Positions 45,023-55,809 of a stretch of DNA of 64,000 bases are shown here, one piece after another. Made by a program: the position numbers and the translations under genes. The notes beneath the pieces were generated by a model. The model saw only the letters and a list, made by a program, of their open reading frames with translations. It did not search any database and was not told where the DNA came from. The stretch is from Caprella mutica (Eukaryota > Arthropoda > Malacostraca > Amphipoda > Caprellidae), in NCBI GenBank assembly GCA_947561585.1, contig CANNZV010001051.1, positions 122,945 through 186,944 on the forward strand. Direction: 5' to 3'. Position 1 is the first letter of the stretch. The number at the start of each line of letters is the position of its first letter.

Positions 45023-45451
45023 TCATTGCCAATCTGTCACACCATTTCTAACATTTGACACTGTAAGTCACAACTCTTTCTTTGTTTAATGAGCAGTGAA
45101 CAAATGGGGGGGGGGGGGTATAGGAGGTAGAGAGGGGGGGGAGATGGGGGAGAGGAGATAAGGGGGGGCATATCCATTAGATGTTAAATCACAGTGTTTC
45201 CCTTTTAACAATGTATAGCTGTTCAATGGCAATGGTAGCTACATCACATTGTACCACACAAAGTCTACCCCATGTGAAGGGTATGTGCGTGTGTGTGTGA
45301 TGGTTTGTTGATGCAATGTTCGTGTGTTCGTTCATTCTGATGTTTGTTCGGTGCAAAGTTAAGCATCGAACTCACACACCAAACACTAAATAATTAGAAA
45401 CAGACACTTGATTGAACGCTAAGGAAACAGCAGCGGTACAGCACTGAAATG
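45023..45451. other. Unique spacer with a long G-rich tract
   Basis: 45,105-45,172 holds four or more G-runs (one of about 13 G, others of 5-9) separated by short A/T/G linkers. A GT run follows near 45,285-45,300. No gene seen. Confidence 0.7.
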
Positions 45452-45756
45452 GTGTCACACTATGCGTCACAATGTCACACTATGCGTCACAATGTCACAC
45501 TATGCGTCACAATGTCACAACATGCGTCACAATGTCACACCATGCGTTACAATGTCACACCATGCGTTACAATGTCACACTATGCGTCACAATGTCATAC
45601 TATGCGTCACAATGTCACACCATGCGTTACAATGTCACACCATGCGTTACAATGTCACACCATGCGTTACAATGTCACACTATGCGTCACAATGTCACAC
45701 TATGCGTCACAATGTCACACTATGCGTCACAATGTCACACTATGCGTCACAATGCA
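45452..45756. repeat. 20-bp minisatellite related to the 12.1-kb array
   Basis: About 15 units of GCGTCACAATGTCACACTAT in 20-bp register, with CATGCGTTAC variants. It differs from the 12.1-kb unit at 3 of 20 positions. Confidence 0.96.
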
Positions 45757-45917
45757 TTAAAATGTAGATAAGTACCAGTAACTAATTGGCCTGTACCTCT
45801 AATATTAAAGAGTTTAAGTTCCCTCATTTCGCACTGAGTTTCCTCACCGTTACGACAATAGACACAGAACAAAATAACAAGGAAGTGACAGGCGGGAATG
45901 ACGTCACAGGTATAGTG

Positions 45918-46917
45918 AGTGTGTCATTTGATGGTGTGTATGCTGTGAGTGTGTCATTTGATGGTGTGTATGCTGAGAGTGTGTCATTTGATGGTGTGTA
46001 TGCTGAGAGTGTGTCATTTGATGGTGTGTATGCTACAGTGTGTGTCATTTGATGGTGTGTATGCTGTGAGTGTGTCATTTGATGGTGTGTATGCTGAGAG
46101 TGTGTCATTTGATGGTGTGTATGCTGTGAGAGTGTCATTTGATGGTGTGTATGCTACAGTGTGTGTCATTTGATGGTGTGTATGCTGTGAGTGTGTCATT
46201 TGATGGTGTGTATGCTGAGAGTGTGTCATTTGATGGTGTGTATGCTACAGTGTGTCATTTGATGGTGTGTATGCTGAGAGTGTGTCATTTGATGGTGTGT
46301 ATGCTACAGTGTGTCATTTGATGGTGTGTATGCTGTGAGTGTGTCATTTGATGGTGTGTATGCTACAGTGTGTCATTTGATGGTGTGTATGCTGTGAGTG
46401 TGTCATTTGATGGTGTGTATGCTACAGTGTGTCATTTGATGGTGTGTATGCTGTGAGAGTGTCATTTGATGGTGTGTATGCTACAGTGTGTCATTTGATG
46501 GTGTGTATGCTGAGAGTGTGTCATTTGATGGTGTGTATGCTGTGAGTGTGTCATTTGATGGTGTGTATGCTGAGAGTGTGTCATTTGATGGTGTGTATGC
46601 TGAGAGTGTGTGTCATTTGATGGTGTGTATGCTGAGAGTGTGTCATTTGATGGTGTGTATGCTGAGAGTGTGTCATTTGATGGTGTGTATGCTGAGAGTG
46701 TGTCATTTGATGGTGTGTATGCTACAGAGTGTGTCATTTGATGGTGTGTATGCTACAGTGTGTCATTTGATGGTGTGTATGCTACAGAGTGTCATTTGAT
46801 GGTGAGTATGCTACACAGTGTGTCATTTGATGGTGTGTATGCTACAGTGTGTCATTTGATGGTGTGTATGCTACAGAGTGTGTCATTTGATGGTGTGTAT
46901 GCTGAGAGTGTGTCATA
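45918..46917. repeat. 28-32 bp minisatellite
   Basis: About 34 units with core TGTCATTTGATGGTGTGTAT. The link after ATGCT varies (GAGAG, GTGAG, ACAG, ACAGAG), causing small length changes that shift reading frame between units. Confidence 0.95.
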
Positions 46918-49139
46918 ATTATTCTATTTAAGAAATACTAAAATACATTAAGTGTTATTTTTTCAATATATGAAATACAGTTCAACACGATATGAAAATG
47001 TGTTCAGATAAATTAATTTGAGTACCTCTACTATACGCACTTCTATTTAATTAATTATAATTCTTTATCCAATTATATGTTCATTTAGTATAAAATTCAT
47101 GTGTTTAATTTAAAATTCCATATACATATAAAATATAAATAAATTTCTATAAATTCAATTAATAAAAATAATTGAACATCGAAAGCAATAAGAGGAAAAA
47201 AGAATTGAATAAGTGCAAGAAGTTTCAAAATAAATGAATTGAATAACTCGCAATTAACGAAGACTTGTGAGTTATAATAGAAATTAGTATATTATTTATA
47301 TTGTCTGTCTGGTAACATAGCAAGTCTGATGTGAGGGAAATTAATGAATTAATTAACTAAATAGGATTGAGAGGAAATTTACTCTCACAGTTAATAATAT
47401 TATCAAAATGAACTGTTTTATATTTAATTTATATACTTAATATTATGGAATTATTTAATAACAACTGTAGCTAAATCTGAGGGCACGGACCAGATGGTTA
47501 TTCTTAACAGGCAAGGAAACTAGTTGAAATCTATTTTAATATTAAGTAAAAAGCTATTTCTAAATTAATGGGATGTTATTTTAGAAATATAAAGTGGTTC
47601 ATTAAATTGTACCTTAAAAATATATATACAGTAATATTAATATGTAAATGTGCATTAATTGTTCGTGTAAATACATATATATTACCTATATAAAGTATAA
47701 TTGATATAAAATGAACATTTAATAAATTAAGACAATTAAAATAATAATGAATTTAAATGCAGGCGAAAAAGTATGAAAATATATATTATATGAAAACAAA
47801 CGATTATTTTGATCAAAGCGCTAGAAATTGAGATGCAAAAGTGTCCCAATTAGCAATAAAACACTAAACATGTTTTCAATTTTAGGTAGGGTGCGTTCTG
47901 AGTTTTCGAACAGTTACATATTTTCGGTCATAGAAGTTTTATATAGTTTACATGTTATATTAATTGGAACCGAAAATATGGAACTGCTCTATAACTCGGA
48001 ACTCACCCTACTTGAGTTAGGTACTTTTCGCAGGCGTACAACAATAAATTACAATAATTTGAAGCTAATGGCAACTACTCCCACAATTTCATGACTTAAT
48101 AACCGCCACAAATCACAGTTGAGAAAATCACTAACCTTTTGAATGATGAAATCCATGACAATTACTTTGATTGATTCTTTCCCAATGCTTTAAATCAATG
48201 AAACAACACGCATTTAATTGGCAGTCGTGAAAGAAAAATGATGTGGCATCACGTTTGAAAAGATAATATAACACTTCTCACGATTTAGAGGGAAACTGTT
48301 AAACCAACTAAAGTGAAATGGTCACTATTGACACTAGGGCGCAAAGGTGGTAATAAAGATGCTCCTCTTTCATCTACACGGATTTAAAGTCTGAGCGAAT
48401 TTATGGTCATAAGTTTGCAAGCACCGTGAAATTTACTGCTACGCGACCAGAGCTCGGAGAGTAACAACCTCACTCCGCCACTGTTCGACTGATACTGTTA
48501 GGAACTAAATATCTTTTGCTTTGGTTGTCATATTTAGAAGAATGCATTTATATCTCTCTATATTTATTACATATTTACTGTTTCGATATCTATTGACTTG
48601 AATGGAGATAATTTTATTTTTAAATTTATAGGAGTTTTCCTTTTGAAAACGTAAATGCACGTTAGATTAACGAGGTTTAATATAATAGAGAATTTCTGTT
48701 GTTGGTGATATTTTACATTCATTCTCTTGGGTATTCTTCATAAAAAATGTTAATGGCTTCCAAAATAATCATTTTTTAATGGCTTATATAAGATAGAGCT
48801 ATAAATGAGCATGTTTAATTAAATAGTTTATTTATATATTATTTTATTTACGGGTTTTAGTGATTCAACTTCAAAATCACAATTCAGTATGAGTCTCAAA
48901 AAACAATTAGCATGAATGCAAAAAAATTTGGTCAATTTCGTTTAAATGAAAATTCATTCTTAGCAATTCAGTAAAATCTCTCACACGTTTTATATTATAT
49001 TCAAATTGAAACTTTTAACATCTAATATTATGGACAAAATTGGACAATAACAGATAATCCTAAAAGTCTAATAAACTAAAAGTCAAACATGCTAATAGTC
49101 TATCAAACTATGATTTTATACACATGCTGTACAACATTC
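46918..49139. other. Unique AT-rich spacer
   Basis: About 2.2 kb of very AT-rich unique DNA, with a somewhat GC-richer part at about 48,280-48,490. It contains one MITE-like element (47,886-48,011). No gene recognised. Confidence 0.55.
47886..48011. mobile_element. 126-bp MITE-like inverted repeat element
   Basis: The ends GTAGGGTGCGTTCTGAGTT and (inward from the right) GTAGGGTGAGTTCCGAGTT match with two differences. The complementarity resumes at CAGTTACATATTTTCGGT / CAGTTCCATATTTTCGGT. The arms are about 45 bp. I could not identify a target duplication, so the superfamily is unknown. Confidence 0.6.
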
Positions 49140-49876
49140 ATATCTGAACTCAATTAAAATGTGAACAAACTTAATTAAAATATGAGCAAACTTAATTAAA
49201 ATGTGAAGAAACTTAATTGAAATGTGAACAAAATTAATTAAAATATGAACAAACTTAATTAAAATATGAGCAAACTTAATTTAAATGTGAACAAACTTAA
49301 TTAAAAAGTGAACAAACTTTATTAAAATGTGAATAAACTTAATTTAAATGTGAACAAATTTAATTAAAATATGAGCAAACTTAATTAAAATATGAACAAA
49401 CTTAATTAAAATGTGAACAAACCTAATTAAAATGTGAACAAACTTAATTTAAATGTGAACAAATTTAATTAAAATATGAGCAAACTTAATTAAAATATGA
49501 ACAAACTTAATTAAAATGTGAACAAACTCAATTAAAATGTGAACAAACTTAATTAAAATAAGAGCAAACCAATTAAAACGTGAACAAACTCAATTAAAAT
49601 GTGAACAAACTCAATTAAAATGTGAACAAACTTAATTAAAATATGAGCAAACTTAATTAAAATGTGAACAAACTCAATTTAAAATATGAACGAACTTAAT
49701 TAAAATATGAACGAACTTAATTAAAATGTGAACAAACTTAATTAAAATGTGAACAAACTTAATTAAAATGTGAACAAACTTAATTAAAATGTGAACAAAT
49801 CGAAATAAAATATGAACGAACTTAATTAAAATATGAACGAACTTAATTAAAATGTGAACAAACTTAATTAAAATGT
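49140..49876. repeat. 21-bp minisatellite, left part
   Basis: About 35 units of mostly 21 bp with core CTTAATTAAAATGTGAACAA. Most units contain the TTAATTAA palindrome. Variants include TATGAAC, TATGAGC and CTCAATT. Confidence 0.95.
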
Positions 49877-50378
49877 GATTTAATTTATTAGGGGGTTTAA
49901 CGTCTGCTTCGGAACCAAAGGCCATATCGCTGACGTCAAAAGGAAATTAAATACAAGGGACTGGAAGAAGCAGTCAGAGAGGAAAGTGGCTCCATGAACA
50001 AAGTCACTTACCACCGTCGGTGACAATGCTCATGGATGCAGAAAAGCTACTCCGTGAATACAGTCACTTACCAAGGAATGTGACGAAACGGGACACAAGC
50101 ACCGGTGGCTGCACTCACGGATGGAAGAGGAAAATGAAGAGGTGATAGTAAATGAAGCCTACGAGCCTACCTAACACAAAATTCTAAGACCTCGTAGTTG
50201 AAGAGCATAACCCTAGCGCTATCCTCTAAAACTGCAAGTAGCGTTAAAAAAAATGATAAACATGGTAAAAATGAAAAAAGACAATCCATAATCCAAATTA
50301 CAACAGTTCGGGGCCCAAGGGACGCCACCCCCTTCTCTTCCATTCACCACAGACAGCTTCAGGATAGAGCCCCTGGGA
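49877..50378 (-). mobile_element. Retroposon fragment inserted in the 21-bp array
   Basis: About 500 bp of unrelated sequence. Read on the minus strand it ends CGTTAAACCCCCTAATAAAT followed by TAAA, a LINE/SINE-type 3' end with an A-rich tail. AATTAAAATGTGA occurs directly on both sides, consistent with a 13-bp target duplication, though the array itself contains this sequence. No coding domain is recognisable. It could be a SINE or a 5'-truncated LINE. Confidence 0.65.
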
Positions 50379-51305
50379 GCAATTAAAATGTGAACAAACC
50401 TAATTAAAACATGAACGAGCTTAATTAAAATGTGAACAAACTTATTTAAAATGTGAGCAAACTTAATTAAAATGAGAGCAAACTTAATTAAAATATGAAC
50501 GAACTTAATTAAAATGTGAGCAAACTTAATTAAAATGAGAGCAAACTTAATTAAAATATGAACGAACTTAATTAAAATGTGAGCAAACTTAATTAAAATG
50601 AGAGCAAACTTAATTAAAATGAGAGCAAACTTAATTAAAATATGAACGAACTTAATTAAAATGTGAGAAAACTTAATTAAAATATGAACGAACTTAATTA
50701 AAATGAGAGCAAACTTAATTAAAATATGAACGAACTTAATTAAAATGAGAGCAAACTTAATTAAAATATGAACGAACTTAATTAAAATGTGAGCAATCTT
50801 CATTAAAATGTGAACGAACTTAATTAAAATGAGAGCAAACTTAATTAAAATATGAACGAACTTAATTAAAATGAGAGCAAACTTAATTAAAATATGAACG
50901 AACTTAATTAAAATGTGAGCAATCTTCATTAAAATGTGAGCAAACTTAATTAAAATGAGAGCAAACTTAATTAAAATATGAACGAACTTAATTAAAATGT
51001 GAGCAAACTTAATTAAAATGAGAGCAAACTTAATTAAAATGAGAGCAAACTTAATTAAAATATGAACGAACTTAATTAAAATGTGAGAAAACTTAATTAA
51101 AATATGAACGAACTTAATTAAAATGAGAGCAAACTTAATTAAAATATGAACGAACTTAATTAAAATGAGAGCAAACTTAATTAAAATATGAACGAACTTA
51201 ATTAAAATGTGAGCAATCTTCATTAAAATGTGAACGAACTTAATTAAAATGTGAGCAATCTTCATTAAAATGTGAGCAAACTTAATTAAAATGTGAGCAA
51301 ACTTG
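50379..51305. repeat. 21-bp minisatellite, right part
   Basis: About 44 units continuing the array after the retroposon, with variants GAGAGCAAA, TATGAACGAA and the rarer TGTGAGCAATCTTCA. Strings of variants recur (for example GCAATCTTCA near 50,794, 50,920, 51,214 and 51,256), showing block duplication of about 420 bp. Confidence 0.95.
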
Positions 51306-51539
51306 TTTCAAAGGTAATTTTAAATAATAGAAAGCTTTATAAGTCATCAATGGCATATATTTCCATGTAAATTGCCTCCCTTAACTCTAGTAGAGTTAGT
51401 TACCTAGCTCTGTCATCACCTGTGACATCTCTGAAGCTATTTACATGGAGTCTCAAAAGATACTTTGGAGTTAGAAGGAAATGATTGGAGAAGTCGCTGC
51501 TACTCACTGCAATAGTAGAACGGATAAAAGGGAAAAAAG

Positions 51540-52530
51540 ATGATTCTGTCATCACTGTGTGTCATCACTATGTGTCATCACTGTGTGTCATCACTGTGTC
51601 TCATCACTGTGTCATCACCAGGGCTGGGACAATATGACCTAAAAACTATAGATCCCAAAAATATTATAGACGGAGAGGATTAAAGAGTATTGAATGGTTC
51701 TACACCAGCGGTATATAGTATTAGATACCATTTCATTTAGTTTCGTCTATGATATTTTCGGGATCTATAGTTTTTAGGTCATATTGTCCCAGCCCTGGTC
51801 ATCACTGTGTGTCATCACTGTGTCATCATGTGTGTCATCACTGTGTCTCATCACTGTGTCTCATCACTGTGTGTCATCACTGTGTCATCACTGTGTGTCA
51901 TCACTGTGTCTCATCACTGTGTGTCATCACTGTGTCATCACTGTGTGTCATCACTGTGTCATCACTGTGTGTCATCACTGTGCCTCATCACTGTTTGTCA
52001 TCACTGTGTCATCACTGTGTCATCACTGTGTGTCATCACTGTGTGTCATCACTGTGTGTCATCACTGTGTGTCATCACTGTGTCATCACCGTGTGTCATC
52101 ACTGTGTCATCACTGTGCCTCATCACTGTGTGTCATCACTGTGTCATCACTGTGTCTCATCACTGTGTGTCATCACTGTGTCATCACTGTGTATCATCAC
52201 TGTGTGTCATCACTATGACATCACTGTGTAATCACTGTGTGTCATCACTGTGGCATCACTGTGTCATCACTGTGGCATCACTGTGTCATCACTGTGTGTC
52301 ATCACTGTGTGTCATCACTGTATGTCATCACTGTGTCATCACTGTGTGCCATCACTGTGTCATCACTGTGTCATCACTGTGTCATCACTGTGTGTCATCA
52401 CTGTGTCATCACTGTGTCATCACTGTGTGTCATCACTGTGTCATCACTGTTTCTCATCACTGTGTCATCACTGTTTCTCATCACTGTGTCATCACTGTGT
52501 CATCACTGTGTCATCACTGTGTGTCATCAC
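51540..52530. repeat. 11-13 bp TCATCACTGTG minisatellite
   Basis: Units TCATCACTGTG with or without an extra TG or TC, interrupted at 51,619-51,797 by a hAT-like MITE. The mixture of unit lengths makes the periodicity irregular. Confidence 0.95.
51619..51797. mobile_element. hAT-like MITE inside the TCATCACTG array
   Basis: A 179-bp element with terminal inverted repeats of about 54 bp and two or so mismatches. Both ends begin CAGGGCTGGGACAATATGAC. GTCATCAC flanks both sides (51,611-51,618 and 51,798-51,805), an 8-bp duplication typical of hAT. CAGGGCTGGG-type ends are also common in hAT. The interior matches a second copy at 56.9 kb (46 of 51 positions between 51,688-51,738 and 56,898-56,948). 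Confidence 0.9.
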
Positions 52531-53149
52531 TGTCAATACCCCATGCTAATCTTTTCCGCAGGATGTACTTTAGGTCACTAGTAGGATGGTAGGACGGAAC
52601 ATTCGAAAGGAAGAAAGAAATAAGAACTACTGCAAACACATATTCTTCCTTCTCACCCATTTTACAACATTATACCTTTAATCGCAAGAAAAGGTATGCA
52701 ATGTGACAAAACTAACACTTCATTATAAAAGAAAAATGATTAACAATAATTAATTAATAGTCTTTCAAAGTATCTTCCGTCACATTATACTTCATTTCAA
52801 TAAATTCAACTTTTTAACAAATTATTGGAAGTTCATTGTAAAATATTTGTCAAAATGATATGAAATCTGAAGGTATATTTTACCTATGATATCTCATCAA
52901 TATTATTAATTAAAAATTTGTTTTACTAATAGAAATATGTATTCAATCCATTATAAATCAAACATATATTCAATCTCTCAGAGCACCTATAGAGTGTCTA
53001 TTCTTTTGCTGTGTGCCTGTCTCTTTCACAATAATGGACATACAGTCGTGAGTGTTTAGCATATGTATCCTATTTAGCTCCTAACGTACAGGTCACCGGA
53101 AGACCAAATGGTAGCCCAAGGCACGGAGTAGCCCAAAGATTGGACAGAA

Positions 53150-53216
53150 CCCTTACAGACCAGTGGTCTGAGCCGTTACTGACCAGTGGTCTGAGCCCTT
53201 ACAGACCAGTGGTCTG
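53150..53216. repeat. Three-copy 23-bp repeat with palindromic core
   Basis: Three units with CCTTACAGACCAGTGGTCTG. The dyad is CAGACC-AGT-GGTCTG. The middle copy reads CTGACC. It is too short to be called a satellite, but has the same dyad design as the large arrays. Confidence 0.85.
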
Positions 53217-53629
53217 CAAGCGGGTCACTGGGACTCCCTGAACCCAATTACATTCGAAACAGATCCCCCAATTGATAGAGGGTTTGTGAGGCTGGTGAAA
53301 GAAGACTGCTGACATCAGCAATATTTCCCTCCTTTGAGTCGCTACCAGACTTTAGTTATAGCATTAGTGAAAATAAAATAGGTAGGTAGATAAATTAAAT
53401 ACGAGGGATGTTGCTAACTTGTTGTGGATTAGATATCTGGAACATGTTATCAGAGGAAATCTATAATTACCCGATAGCTAATATAAGAGACATAGGTAAA
53501 AACTTAACTAATTACAGTTCTACAGTTCTATTTCAGAACTATAGAAGGTAAACTAGTGCATCTATTTCACTTTATTTACTATAGTAAGTAGTGAAAAGTT
53601 ACTCAAGGATATCGACGAGCGAACTATTA

Positions 53630-53770
53630 CCGCAGCGTGAATCTTGAGGCAATGTACGGCAATTACTTTTTCCTGCTTTCGGTAAAAACTCTACACCGGA
53701 TTGCAGCGTCGATTGATGCGCTGGGGACTGCGCACGCGATTGCCCACGGCGAACAAACTTCCTGCTAACG
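53630..53770. promoter_or_regulatory. CpG-rich patch, possible promoter or exon
   Basis: A local GC- and CpG-rich segment in AT-rich surroundings, including TGCGCACGCG, which resembles an NRF-1-type motif. A minus-strand frame of about 75 codons crosses it without an ATG. Function unknown. Confidence 0.25.
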
Positions 53771-54764
53771 TTGTGGTGAACAGAGAGGGAGAGTATAGTG
53801 CTAGTTAGAGTGAAGTATTTGGTCACTATACGAGAAACAGTACACCAATATTATTAAAATGTTTAAACCAATATTTAATATTTTATACCATCATCTTCAA
53901 ATGGTTTCCACCAATTTTATCACATGTTTTATAACAATATTCCAAATATTCTAAACCAATATTATGATTAACATTGCTAATTAAAATTTTTTTTTTCAAA
54001 CTACATACCAAAGTTAGCTGAGAATGTTGAAAAGATATTGCAGCAACAATGTTAGGTTGAAATTATGTTAAATTTTAACTAATAACAACGTAGTTAATTC
54101 CTAACATTCAATAAATGTTGAATAACTAACAACTATATGAATATAAATGTTGTAGCAATGTTGCCACAACATTAATGTATAAAAGGAAGATTTTAAATAC
54201 ATTATTACAATAATACAAGATATAAGTTTCTCGAACTGATTTGCTACCTACAAGAGATTTAAAAAGAAAATAAATATTAATTTGACATTTATATTTATAT
54301 CAGTAGGAGGTATATAGTAATTAAATATGCAATGCTTTGTAATTTTACAGTTTAGTGGTACATTGCAGACAACTGATGTCAAACCCACAGTTTATTTACT
54401 CACAGCACAGGATGTCACACCACCGCGTTAAGGTCACCAACTGAACCAAGAAATAGAGATGGGTAATTTTTTCCAATAATTTTCAAGATTGCACTTCAAG
54501 CGACTCAATGTAATTTCCATTCTACATAAATTTGATTTAAAAAAAATAATGACAAGTTACATCCAGCTTACATGAGTTAAATTTTGGATATCACATAACG
54601 TGGTGAAAATGTTACAGAGCAGCTTCAAAATTCCAATAAATATACTTTGATAAAAGTCATGAATATCAATGGAATTCATCTATACAGGAATATACAAATA
54701 ATTAATAGTCCACTATGAATTGACGGTGAATAACTTTCATGCAATATTTTTTTCAGGGAATAGA

Positions 54765-55380
54765 AATTATTCACATATATAAATAATATAATAGAAATTA
54801 TTCACATATTTAAATAATATAATAGAAATTATTCACATATATAAATAATATAATAGAAATTATTCACATATTTAAATAATATAATAGAAATTATTCACAT
54901 ATATAAATAATATAATAGAATTTATTCACATATATAAATAATATAATAGAAATTATTCACATATATGAATAATATAATAGAATTTATTCACATATATAAA
55001 TAATATAACAGAAATTATTCATATATTTAAATAATGTAATAGAAATTATTCACATATATAAATAATATAATAGAAATTATTCATATATTTAAATAATGTA
55101 ATAGAATTTATTCACATATATAAATAATATAATAGAAATTATTCACATATATAAATAATATAATAGAATTTATTCACATATATAAATAATATAACAGAAA
55201 TTATTCATATATTTAAATAATGTAATAGAAATTATTCACATATATAAATAATATAATAGAAATTATTCACATATATAAATAATATAACAGAAATTATTCA
55301 CATATATAAATAATATAATAGAAAATATTCACATATATAAATAATATAATAGAAAATATTCACATATATAAATAATATAA
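54765..55380. repeat. 31-bp AT-rich minisatellite
   Basis: About 20 units of 31 bp with core ATAGAAATTATTCACATATA. AATAAT-ATAATAGAA-ATTATT is an inverted repeat in each unit. It ends about 300 bp before the Star-like start codon. Confidence 0.95.
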
Positions 55381-55676
55381 GTAACTTTTTATCATAGGTC
55401 CTTAGTTAAACATGAAGTGTTTTTTGCATTTATAACCACTGACTTTATTACCCATTAAACTACCAATAGTATTACAATAATTGTTATATGTAATATGTGG
55501 CACTGACTATGAGGAAAACTCTGACAGTTATTGCCATGTATTTCTTAGCTCGTTTCCTCAAGCTGCTATGTACACTTTTCCTTTAACCACTAGCAGTTGG
55601 AACAGAGCAAAGTGCTGTGTGTTATGAATGATAAGTGCATAAATTGGGTGCATAAAGTGCATTGTACTTAGATAAC
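55381..55676 (+). promoter_or_regulatory. Upstream region and presumed 5' UTR of the Star-like gene
   Basis: Unique sequence between the 31-bp array and the ATG at 55,677. An in-frame TAA at 55,653-55,655 means translation cannot start further upstream in this exon. The segment 55,630-55,665 has three near-copies of AAGTGCAT. I cannot place a transcription start or TATA box with confidence. Confidence 0.35.
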
Positions 55677-55809
55677 ATGCTCCTCAAGCAAGCAGTTTCT
55701 TTCCTATTCATCACCTCTGTTTTTTGCTCTGTGTTTGTTCTGTACTTTGCGTCTACGAAGAAGAATTTTGTTAGAGTTGCCTCTCCGATACTCACTTCTG
55801 ATGCTATTG
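55677..55809 (+). CDS. Star-like gene, exon 1 (membrane anchor)
   Basis: ATG at 55,677. It encodes 44 residues plus one base, beginning MLLKQAVSFLFITSVF, with a hydrophobic run through YFA and then STKKNFVR. The donor is ATTG|GTAAAT. The phase-1 end fits exon 2 exactly. The charge distribution does not settle topology, since K28, K29 and R33 follow the segment. The exon lies a few bases before the 39-bp satellite. Confidence 0.7.

Larger units (their letters stand above)
52531..54764. other. Unique AT-rich spacer
   Basis: About 2.2 kb of mostly unique AT-rich DNA upstream of the Star-like gene. It includes a three-copy palindromic repeat (53,150-53,216) and a CpG-rich patch (53,630-53,770). 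No coding domain recognised. Confidence 0.55.

Noticed and set aside
47828..48094. Small + frame of 88 codons at 47.8 kb
   Set aside because: It spans both arms of the 126-bp MITE-like inverted repeat, so it is not an independent gene.
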